64,000 bases of DNA from Natronomonas marina (GTDB lineage: Archaea > Halobacteriota > Halobacteria > Halobacteriales > Haloarculaceae): NCBI RefSeq assembly GCF_024298905.1, contig NZ_CP101154.1, positions 3,684,932-3,748,931 of the forward strand, read 5' to 3'. Of the stretch, positions 57,383 to 64,000 are shown in pieces (the first letter of the stretch is position 1; the number at the start of each line of letters is the position of its first letter). The notes under the pieces are model-generated. The model worked only from the letters and a program-made list of their open reading frames with translations. It had not been told where the DNA came from and did no database searches. Position numbers and translations under genes: made by a program.

Positions 57383-58270
57383 TCAGTTCAGTCGTTCCAG
57401 CGTCACGCTGCCGTTGCTCGTCTCGACGGTCAGCCGCGGGCCGCCGTCGCCGAGCGTCCCGGTGACGCGGTCGTCCCCGCGGCGGCCGCCCTCGAGGCCG
57501 ACGTTGCCGACCGAGATGCTTCCGGTGGTCGTCGTGACCTCGAGTTCGGCGTCGAGGTCGGACGCCAGCGCCGCCGTGACGCTGCCGGTGGTCGCCTCGA
57601 CGGAGACGTCGCCGTCCATCGCCGGCACCTCGACGTCGATGCTGCCGGTCGTCGTCGTGACGTCGCCGAGACGGGCGGGGTTCCGGACGTCAACCGAACC
57701 GGTGGTCGCGGATGCGGCGGCCGTCCCGTCGACGTCTTGGAGATCGATCGAGCCCGTACTGGTCTCGGCCTCGACATCGCCGTCGACCGCGCGAACGCCG
57801 ACGGAGCCGGTGCTGGCGGTCACCGAGAGGTCGCCCGTCGTGTCGGCGATGTCGATCGACCCGGTCGCGGTGTCGACCGCCTCGAGGGCGACCGACTCCG
57901 GCAGGACGACGTCCAGGTCCATCGACGGTCGGCCGCCGAACAGCGGCTCCCGGCCGGTGTATTCCGAGAACAGCCGTAGCCGACCGTCCTGCCGTTCGGT
58001 CCGGAACTGGAGGTCGGTCACGTCGGCGGTGACCGAACTGGACTGTTTGACGATGTCGATGTGGACATCCTCGCGGTCGGCGGTCCGGACGGTCACACTC
58101 CCGCGGGACGTCTCGACGGCAACGACGTCGACGTCGTCGACGGGGACGCTTTCGGTCGATTCGATACGCTGGCCGACGAAGGGCGTCAGCCCCGTACAGC
58201 CGGCCGTGGAGGTCAGGGCGGCAGCGGCGCCCCCTGCCAGGAAGCGCCGCCGAGTCGTTTCTCGACTCAT
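57383..58270 (-). CDS. DUF4097-type beta-repeat lipoprotein
   Basis: A 295-residue protein starting MSRETTRRRFLAGGAAAALT. A twin-arginine signal (TRRRFLAGG) and lipobox (STAGCTGL) show export in folded form and lipid anchoring outside the membrane. Residues 60-290 consist of short beta-repeats of the type TGSIDIADTTGDLSVTASTGSVGVRAVDG, about ten in number, which stack into a beta-helix or solenoid. This is the DUF4097 family, often called putative adhesin. Expression is probably from the TATA box at about 58293-58304 (ctgtttatacgg on the complement). Confidence 0.85.
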   Translation of the reverse strand: MSRETTRRRFLAGGAAAALTSTAGCTGLTPFVGQRIESTESVPVDDVDVVAVETSRGSVTVRTADREDVHIDIVKQSSSVTADVTDLQFRTERQDGRLRLFSEYTGREPLFGGRPSMDLDVVLPESVALEAVDTATGSIDIADTTGDLSVTASTGSVGVRAVDGDVEAETSTGSIDLQDVDGTAAASATTGSVDVRNPARLGDVTTTTGSIDVEVPAMDGDVSVEATTGSVTAALASDLDAELEVTTTTGSISVGNVGLEGGRRGDDRVTGTLGDGGPRLTVETSNGSVTLERLN

Positions 58271-58292
58271 ACTCGTTCGGTCGGACGACAGC

Positions 58293-58349
58293 TCCGTATA
58301 AACAGGTGGACGCCTGTCGTCGCGACAGGCCGCCGGAACGTTTATATAC
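58293..58349 (-). promoter_or_regulatory. Two TATA elements around an 8-bp inverted repeat
   Basis: On the complement, ggtatataaacg (58338-58349) and ctgtttatacgg (58295-58306) bracket the perfect inverted repeat gcctgtcg-tcg-cgacaggc (58312-58330). The inner TATA is at the right distance for a leaderless start of the DUF4097 gene; the inverted repeat is a candidate operator directly upstream of it. The remaining 58350-58559 shows no gene. Confidence 0.5.
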
Positions 58350-58559
58350 CCTCATTCGTCGTCCGGGGACATACTGCCGGCTGTCGGTCCGTGACTATCG
58401 TTTCGCGATGGTCGACGGGAGATGCGCTGATAGCGACTGCTGTACGTCATCGGGGTCGACCGCACGAGGGCGTTCGGTCGAAACGGTAAACAGATACAGC
58501 AGTCTCTACGAGAACCTATCTTCTGGCCGGGTCGCATCACGTAGGTGCAGTCGGCAGTA

Positions 58560-59531
58560 TCAGTCGACCGTCGGCACGGGTGCGGCGTCGAGGACGTCCT
58601 CGACGACGGCCCGCTTCTCGATGCCGGAGACGGTCGCGTCGGCGGTCAAAACGAGGCGGTGGGCGAACACGGGCGTGACGACGTCGGCGACGTCGTCCGG
58701 CGTGACGAACGCCCGACCCTCGAGGACGGCCTTCGCGCGGGCGGCTTCGAAGAGCCGCTGGACGCCGCGGGGGGAGACGCCCACCTCGACGCGGTTGTCC
58801 TCGCGGGTCGCCCGACCGAGTTCGGCCACGTAGCTCAGGAGGTCCTCGTCGACCCGGACGTCCTCGGGGGCCGCCCGGAGCGCCGAGACCGTCGCCTCGT
58901 CGACGACCGCCTCGACGGTCGGGCTCCGTTCGGCGCGGCCCGCCCGACGGCGCAGCAGTTCGGTCTCGCCGTCGAGGTCCGGGTAGCCCATCGCGGTCTC
59001 GACGACGAAGCGGTCCAGTTGTGCCTCCGGCAGCGGGAAGGTCCCTTCCTGTTCGACGGGGTTCTGGGTCGCGATGACGAAGAACGGCTCCGGCAACTCG
59101 TGGGTCTCGCCGTCGACGGTCACCTGCCGCTCCTCCATGGCCTCCAGCAGCGCGGCCTGGGTCTTCGGCGGCGCCCGGTTGATCTCGTCGGCCAGCACGA
59201 CGTTGGCGAAGATCGGGCCGGGGGAGAACTCGAAGCTCCGGTCCCGCTCGTCGAAGACGTTGGTTCCGGTGACGTCGCTCGGCAGCAGGTCCGGCGTGAA
59301 CTGCACCCGCGAGAACTCCAGCCCGAGTGCGGTCGCAAGCGTCCGGGCCGTCAGCGTCTTTCCGGTGCCGGGGACGTCCTCGACGAGGACGTGTCCGCGG
59401 GAGAGCAGCGCGACGAGCAGCCGCTCGAAGAACCGCTCGTCGCCGACGACCGCCTCGCCGACGGCGTCGACGATGTCCGCACACGCGGCGCCCGCGGTCT
59501 CGACATCCATCCGGTCGTCGTCGGTGTCCAT
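58560..59531 (-). CDS. MoxR family AAA+ ATPase
   Basis: A 323-residue ATPase starting MDTDDDRMDVETAGAACADI. Walker A is EDVPGTGKTL, Walker B is VVLADEINRAPPKTQAAL, sensor 1 is FFVIATQNPVEQEGTFPLPEAQLDRF, and sensor 2 lies in GVSPRGVQRLFEAARA. MoxR ATPases act as chaperones that mature or activate proteins carrying von Willebrand A domains. The DUF58 protein at 52140 is the natural partner, though the genes are 5 kb apart and on opposite strands; usually they are adjacent. It probably has its own promoter. Confidence 0.93.
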   Translation of the reverse strand: MDTDDDRMDVETAGAACADIVDAVGEAVVGDERFFERLLVALLSRGHVLVEDVPGTGKTLTARTLATALGLEFSRVQFTPDLLPSDVTGTNVFDERDRSFEFSPGPIFANVVLADEINRAPPKTQAALLEAMEERQVTVDGETHELPEPFFVIATQNPVEQEGTFPLPEAQLDRFVVETAMGYPDLDGETELLRRRAGRAERSPTVEAVVDEATVSALRAAPEDVRVDEDLLSYVAELGRATREDNRVEVGVSPRGVQRLFEAARAKAVLEGRAFVTPDDVADVVTPVFAHRLVLTADATVSGIEKRAVVEDVLDAAPVPTVD

Positions 59532-59580
59532 ACATTCCGGACGGGGGCCGCGAGACAAAAACCTCCCGCCGCTCCCGCCG

Positions 59581-59964
59581 TCAGGTCTCGATTTCGAGTT
59601 CGAGCCGGTAGCCCGACTCCCCGCGAACCGCGTCGAGGCGGACGTCCTCGCGCCGGCCGGCCAGCGAGACGTCGGCGTGGGCCTCGACCCGCTCGCCGAC
59701 CTCGCGCAGCCCCGCCGACGGCCCGGGAGAGCCGTCCCAGGCGACGCAGGTCTCGACGTGCTCGCCGTCGATGGCTGTCTCGACGACGGCGTTCGCGGCC
59801 GTCGACAGGTCCCCGGCGTCGAGCGGGAGGGGGTCGGTGACCGTCGCTGCCGGTCGCAGGCGGAGTCGGTAGGTCGACCCCGGGCAGTCCCGGCCGGCGT
59901 CCTCGATACAGCCGGACCCGGCCGCGGCCGCGAGCGCGAGGAGGCGACGACGCGACAGCGCCAT
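59581..59964 (-). CDS. Small twin-arginine lipoprotein
   Basis: A 127-residue protein starting MALSRRRLLALAAAAGSGCI. The signal has SRRRLLALA (twin-arginine) and a Cys at position 19 (GSGCIEDAG), suggesting a lipid-anchored exported protein. The mature part is a small beta domain (TYRLRLRPAATVTDPLPLDAG, EHVETCVAWDG, ARGESGYRLELEIET-type strands) with two Cys that may form a disulfide. It is upstream of the MoxR gene by 49 bp on the same strand and may be cotranscribed. Function unknown. Confidence 0.68.
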   Translation of the reverse strand: MALSRRRLLALAAAAGSGCIEDAGRDCPGSTYRLRLRPAATVTDPLPLDAGDLSTAANAVVETAIDGEHVETCVAWDGSPGPSAGLREVGERVEAHADVSLAGRREDVRLDAVRGESGYRLELEIET

Positions 59965-60086
59965 ACCCCACCTCGGCCGCTCGGCTCGAAGTGCCTTGCG
60001 GTCGCCGGGGACCGTCCCCGAATCGCCTCGGGGGTCACCGGGGTCGGGAGCCGAAGGCACTTTCGGCGCGGACACCAAGCGGTGGT

Positions 60087-61139
60087 ATGGTTCAGCCAAC
60101 GCGCCGCCGATTTCTGGCGGCGGCCGCCGGCGTCGCGGCCGGACTCGCCGGCTGTTCGGCCGGCCGGCGCGAGTCGCCGGACCCGATCCAGCGGGAAACG
60201 CCGGGCGGCGACCGCGGCTCCGTCTACACCGAGGTGTACCGAAACCGGATCGACTCGGTCACGTTCGTCAGGGGCGAGCAGGGCAGCGGCTCCGGTTTCG
60301 TCTACGACGGCTACGTCGTCACGAACCAGCACGTCGCCGGCGAGGCCGACGCCATGGATGTCCGCTTCGAGGACGGCGACTGGCGGGAGGCCGGCGTCGT
60401 CGCCACCGACGTCTACGCCGACCTCGCGGTGCTGTCGACGGACGTCCCCGACTACGCGGCGCCGCTGCGGTTCGTCGAGACCATCCCGCCGGTCGGGACC
60501 GAGGTGGTCGCGCTGGGCAGCCCCTTCGGGCTGGAGTCGTCGGTCTCGACGGGCATCATCAGCGGCAAGGACCGCGCGCTCCCGAGTCCGAGCGGGTTCT
60601 CGATACCGAACACGGTCCAGACCGACGCTGGTCTCGACCCCGGCAACAGCGGCGGCCCGCTGCTCACGCTCGACGGCGCGGTGACCGGCATCGCCGTCGC
60701 CGGTGCCGGCACCAGCGTCGGCTTCGCCGTCTCGCCACTCCTGGCCCGCCGGGTCCTGCCGGAACTCGTCGAGACCGGCGAGTACGAACACCCGTTCCTC
60801 GGCATCGCGCTGCGGCCCGTCACGCCCGCCGTCGCCGAGGCCAACGACCTCGACGCGGTCCGGGGGGTCATCGTCGTCGAGGTGCTCGATTCGGGACCCG
60901 AGGGCCAGACGCTGCAGGGGTCCGACGGCGAGACGACCGTCGACGGCCGGTCGGTCCCCGTCGGCGGCGACGTCATCGTCGAACTCGCGGGCAACCGAAT
61001 CGAGTCCGACACCGACCTCGGGACGACGCTGGCGCTGGAACTCTCCCCGGGCGACCGCGTTCCAGCGACCGTCATCAGGGACGGCGAGCGCCGGGAGATA
61101 GAGGTGCCCATCGGCGCCCGACCGGAACCGGGCGAGTAG
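60087..61139 (+). CDS. HtrA/DegP-type serine protease with PDZ domain
   Basis: A 350-residue protein starting MVQPTRRRFLAAAAGVAAGL, a twin-arginine signal with lipobox (LAGCSAG). The trypsin-like triad is complete: His in VVTNQHVAGEA, Asp in YADLAVLSTD, Ser in DPGNSGGPL. A PDZ domain covers about residues 240-340 (YEHPFLGIALRPVTPAVAEANDL...GDVIVELAGNRI), giving the normal S1C layout. It probably degrades damaged proteins outside the membrane. The start at 60087 lies 122 bp from the divergent lipoprotein gene. Confidence 0.93.
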   Translation: MVQPTRRRFLAAAAGVAAGLAGCSAGRRESPDPIQRETPGGDRGSVYTEVYRNRIDSVTFVRGEQGSGSGFVYDGYVVTNQHVAGEADAMDVRFEDGDWREAGVVATDVYADLAVLSTDVPDYAAPLRFVETIPPVGTEVVALGSPFGLESSVSTGIISGKDRALPSPSGFSIPNTVQTDAGLDPGNSGGPLLTLDGAVTGIAVAGAGTSVGFAVSPLLARRVLPELVETGEYEHPFLGIALRPVTPAVAEANDLDAVRGVIVVEVLDSGPEGQTLQGSDGETTVDGRSVPVGGDVIVELAGNRIESDTDLGTTLALELSPGDRVPATVIRDGERREIEVPIGARPEPGE

Positions 61140-61178
61140 GCCGCGAACCCTTTTGTCCCGCGCCCCCGACTGGAACGT

Positions 61179-62078
61179 ATGTCAGTCCGTTCCGTCGAGT
61201 TCGACAGCGAGGGGCAGACGCTGGACGGCGAACTCCGGCTCCCCGGGGACGCCGCCGACGGCGACGAGGATCCGCCGGTCGTCGTGATGGCACACGGCTT
61301 CGGCGCCGAACGCGACTTTCGGTTGCCGGCCTACGCCGACCGGTTCCGCGAATCCGGGGTCGCCGCGCTGCTCTTCGACTACCGCGGCTTCGGCGATTCC
61401 GAGGGAACCCACCAGCTTATCGACCCCTTCCGGCACCGGGCCGACTGGCTCGCGGCCGTCGACTTCGCCCGCGACCTCGAGGCGGTCGACGGCGACCGGG
61501 TCGCGCTGTGGGGCAGTTCCTTCAGCGGCGGCCACGTCGTCGAGACGGCCGCCAGACGCGACGTCGAGGCCGTCTGCTCGCAGGTACCGTTCGTCGACGG
61601 CGTGGCGACACTCGTCCACCTCGCGCGCAACTCGGGCGTCGAGTACCCGCTGGAGGCGACGAAACATGGCCTGGTCGACGCCGTCCGGGGGCTGTTCCGC
61701 CGGGGGCCGCACACCGTCCCCATCGTCGGGCCGCCCGAGGAGTTCGCGATGCTGAACACGCCCGGTGCCGAGGCCGGCTACCGGGACATCGTGCCCGCAG
61801 ATAGCGACTGGGAGAACGCCTGCCCGGCCCGGGTCGCCCTGCAGGTGCCGCGCTACCGGCCGGTCTCGAGGGCGAGCGAGGTGGACGCGCCGCTGTTCGT
61901 GACCGTCGCCAGGGAGGACCGAATCGTCCCGCCATCGGCGGCCGAACGGCTCGCTCGACGGCTCGACCACGCCGAGGTTCTCCGAGTTGACTGCGGGCAC
62001 TTCGGCGTCTACGACGGCGCTCCCTTCGAGCGTGCCGTCCAAGAGCAGGCCGCCTTCCTCGAACGGCACCTACAGTGA
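61179..62078 (+). CDS. Alpha/beta hydrolase
   Basis: A 299-residue hydrolase starting MSVRSVEFDSEGQTLDGELR. The fold is clear: oxyanion-loop motif VVMAHGFGAERDFRLP, the nucleophile elbow LWGSSFSGGHVVE (Ser in GSSFSG), the acid Asp in VTVAREDRIVPP and the catalytic His in DCGHFGVYDG. Sequence resembles the dipeptidyl aminopeptidase/acylaminoacyl-peptidase and DUF1749/fermentation-type esterases with a cap region (residues 150-220). No signal peptide, so cytoplasmic. Substrate unknown. It lies 39 bp after the protease gene and may share its transcript. Confidence 0.88.
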   Translation: MSVRSVEFDSEGQTLDGELRLPGDAADGDEDPPVVVMAHGFGAERDFRLPAYADRFRESGVAALLFDYRGFGDSEGTHQLIDPFRHRADWLAAVDFARDLEAVDGDRVALWGSSFSGGHVVETAARRDVEAVCSQVPFVDGVATLVHLARNSGVEYPLEATKHGLVDAVRGLFRRGPHTVPIVGPPEEFAMLNTPGAEAGYRDIVPADSDWENACPARVALQVPRYRPVSRASEVDAPLFVTVAREDRIVPPSAAERLARRLDHAEVLRVDCGHFGVYDGAPFERAVQEQAAFLERHLQ

Positions 62079-62105
62079 GCGCCGGGACCGGCCCGACAGC
62101 GGCCC

Positions 62106-64000
62106 TCACGGTGAGGCGAGCGTCGGGACCCGCTCGCTCCGGGTCGCGGCCCGCTCCCAGACGACGATTATCGACGGCAGCAGCAGCACGGAGCAGGCGT
62201 AGGCGTAGAAGACGCCCAGGCCGAGCAGCAGGCCGAACTCCTGGATGAGCGGGATGATGGCGAAGAACAGCGCGCCGAGACCGAAGACGGTCGTCAGCAT
62301 GCTGCCCGTCAGCGCGCCGCCGGTCCCCTGGATGGTCGTCCGGAGAGCGTCGAAGACGTCCGTTCCGGGGGTGTACTCGTCGACGAAGCGGTGCATGAAG
62401 TGGACGGCGTAGTCGACGCCCAGCCCGATGGAAACGCCGAGTATCGGCGCGTTGATGGGCGACAGCGCGATGCCGAAGAAGCGCATCGACGCCGCCAGGA
62501 GCGCGACCGTCACGAGCACCGGCAGGAGATTGAGGAACCCGTAGACGGCCCGCCCCTCGAGGAAGCGATACGACAGCGCCAGGAAGACCGCCGTCAGCAC
62601 GAACGCGACGGCGAGGCTCTGGATGGCCGACTCGAGAATGACGTCGATGACGGCGGCGTTGACGATGAGCGTCCCGGTGGCGACGGCGTCGACCGGCATC
62701 CGGTCGGCGATGCGCCTGGCGTCGGCGACGATCTCGTCGTCGGTGGCGTCGGACTTCAGCGTGAAGTCGATGCGTGCGCTGCCGCGGTCGGCGGCGATGT
62801 AGTTGCGGGCCTGCGAGCGGGCCGGCGAGTCCAAGAGCGCGTCGTAGACCTGGTCGACGTTCTGGTCGGGGACGCCGTTGCCGGTGCGGTCGTTGCGCGC
62901 GACCAGCGCGGCGAACTCGGGGTCCCGGTCGGCCCGCGACTGGATGACCGTCACGATGCTGCTGGCCTGGGCGTCCCCGTCGGCCGCCCGCTGGAAGGAG
63001 TCCGGCGGCTGTCTCGTCGCCCGGTGGAGTATCTCCAGGGAGTCGTCGTCCCGGACGGACTCGTCGACGTATATCGTGACGGTGCTGAACTGCCGGGCAC
63101 CGAACTCCTCCTCGAAGAGACGGATGGTCTTCGTGAATGTGTACTCCGTCGGCGCGAGCGGTTCCGGCAGCGCTTGGTATGCCTCGACGCGGTCCTCGTC
63201 GGGGAAGAAGATCTCCTGTGAGAACTCCGCGTCGACGCCGGTACCGTAGACCGCGGCACCGCCGCCACCGACGACGGCGACCACGACGACGACCGCGGGG
63301 GCGATCCGCGCCAGCGAGACGCTGCTCTCGAGGACCCGCCCCATCAGCGACCCCTCGCTTCCCAGCGGCGTCGATCCGAACTCCGGGAAGTACGGAATCC
63401 GGGCGCGAGCGCGGTCGGCGAGCACCTTCGTCGCGGGCAGGAACAGCCCGAAGACGACGAACGTGATGACGATGCCGATGGCGGAGACGATGCCGAAGTC
63501 CTGCAGCGAGCCGAGCGGGCTGGTGAGGTTCGCGGCGAAGCTGATGGCGGTGGTGATCGTCACGATGGCGAAGGCGACGAGCAACTGGTCGGTCGTCTTC
63601 CGCATCGCCGGCGCGATGTCGTCGCCGGCCAGCGTCGCCTCGCGGTAGCGGTTGATGGTGTGGATGCCGAAGTCGATGCCGACCGCGAGCAACAGCGGGA
63701 ACAGCGGCACCATCGTGTTCGAGAAGGGGATGCCGGCCCAGCCCATGACGCCGAAGGTCCAGACCAAGACGACGGCCAGCGAGCCGAGCCCGAGGAACAT
63801 GTCGACGGGGTCCCGGTAGGCAAGGAGCAGGAACCCGAAGAGGAATATCACCGTCGCGGGGAAGACGATGATCGCGGTGTCGGTCAACAGCGCGTTGAAC
63901 TCGTTTTGGATGACGCCCTGTCCGAAGAGGATAGCGTTGTCACCGGCCTCGTTGCCCTCGACGGAGTCGATCACGTCGATGGTCCGCTCCTGCAGCGTCG
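62106..64000 (-). CDS. MMPL/RND-family transporter, N-terminus outside the window
   Basis: At least 630 residues; the frame stays open to the right edge (…LQERTIDVIDSVEGNEAG), so the N-terminus is missing. Two membrane halves of about six helices each are visible: FNALLTDTAIIVFPATVIFLFGFL to AISFAANLTSPLGSLQDFG, and SLAVAFVLTAVFLALSYRF to GSMLTTVFGLGALFFAIIP. Each contains the RND-type GIDFGIHTINRYREA/GVDYAVHFMHRFVDE motif with a conserved Asp. A large external loop lies between them. Related proteins export lipids, hopanoids or drugs; here the cargo is unknown. Confidence 0.87.
   Translation of the reverse strand, partial: TLQERTIDVIDSVEGNEAGDNAILFGQGVIQNEFNALLTDTAIIVFPATVIFLFGFLLLAYRDPVDMFLGLGSLAVVLVWTFGVMGWAGIPFSNTMVPLFPLLLAVGIDFGIHTINRYREATLAGDDIAPAMRKTTDQLLVAFAIVTITTAISFAANLTSPLGSLQDFGIVSAIGIVITFVVFGLFLPATKVLADRARARIPYFPEFGSTPLGSEGSLMGRVLESSVSLARIAPAVVVVVAVVGGGGAAVYGTGVDAEFSQEIFFPDEDRVEAYQALPEPLAPTEYTFTKTIRLFEEEFGARQFSTVTIYVDESVRDDDSLEILHRATRQPPDSFQRAADGDAQASSIVTVIQSRADRDPEFAALVARNDRTGNGVPDQNVDQVYDALLDSPARSQARNYIAADRGSARIDFTLKSDATDDEIVADARRIADRMPVDAVATGTLIVNAAVIDVILESAIQSLAVAFVLTAVFLALSYRFLEGRAVYGFLNLLPVLVTVALLAASMRFFGIALSPINAPILGVSIGLGVDYAVHFMHRFVDEYTPGTDVFDALRTTIQGTGGALTGSMLTTVFGLGALFFAIIPLIQEFGLLLGLGVFYAYACSVLLLPSIIVVWERAATRSERVPTLASP

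Noticed and set aside
58306-58833. Plus-strand gene after the TATA box at 58339
   Set aside because: The frame runs antisense into the MoxR gene and is Ser/Arg/Cys-rich; the TATA box fits the minus-strand DUF4097 gene better.

Overview
The window is a chromosomal segment of a haloarchaeon (class Halobacteria). GC is high, proteins are rich in Asp and Glu, transcripts look leaderless with TATA-type promoters, and the gene content is typical: Orc1/Cdc6 initiators, both PolD subunits, prefoldin, PhaE/PhaC, twin-arginine lipoproteins and many small zinc-finger proteins. The genus cannot be fixed from the sequence alone; the phaE-phaC pair fits Haloarculaceae or Haloferacaceae.

The central feature is a replication origin of the oriC1 type at about 12.3-18.5 kb. 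A long orc1 gene (12291-14042, minus) reads away from a 1.19-kb intergenic region. That region holds several origin recognition boxes (ORBs), two of them with G-strings and facing each other in inverted orientation around an AT-rich stretch, plus a 16-bp perfect palindrome and short direct repeats. The origin-associated genes oapA, oapB and oapC follow on the plus strand. Next come an array of five 25-bp tandem repeats, another ORB-like site and a second Orc1/Cdc6 gene. Both subunits of DNA polymerase D lie in the same window: the large subunit (23920-29067) carries a 517-residue intein at its catalytic DGD site, and the small subunit (38653-40389) has two inverted ORB-like sequences in its linker.

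0-12 kb: a DUF6653-like fragment, a radical SAM protein, a DUF429 protein, an Hsp20-like protein, an FAD oxidoreductase, prefoldin beta with DUF3194, DUF2070, UspA, GMP synthase glutaminase and glutamate dehydrogenase. 19-31.6 kb: an IS200/IS605-type element with an apparently intact TnpB, a helix-hairpin-helix MutS-type ATPase, a gene of unknown function enclosed by a ~175-bp near-perfect inverted repeat, PolD large subunit, a PPC-domain protein, small conserved proteins and a lipoprotein gene broken by one stop codon. 31.6-47.5 kb: CstA, an ArsA/Get3-type ATPase, a CobW-type metallochaperone GTPase, an ATP-grasp protein, PolD small subunit, signal peptidase, PhaC/PhaE, a cytochrome P450, an aminotransferase, a CinA-family amidase and a YdjM-like protein. 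47.5-64 kb: a response regulator, a Pro/Thr-repeat surface protein, a MATE exporter, a DUF4129/DUF58 operon whose MoxR partner lies 4.5 kb further on, two paralogous sensor-domain membrane proteins around an HTH/membrane-protein operon, a DUF4097 lipoprotein, an HtrA-type protease, an alpha/beta hydrolase and an MMPL-type transporter that runs off the right edge.

No rRNA, tRNA or CRISPR array was recognised. The best candidates for something undescribed are the inverted-repeat-bounded cassette at 22797-23917, the ORB pair inside the PolD small-subunit gene, and the 25-bp iteron-like array in the origin cluster.
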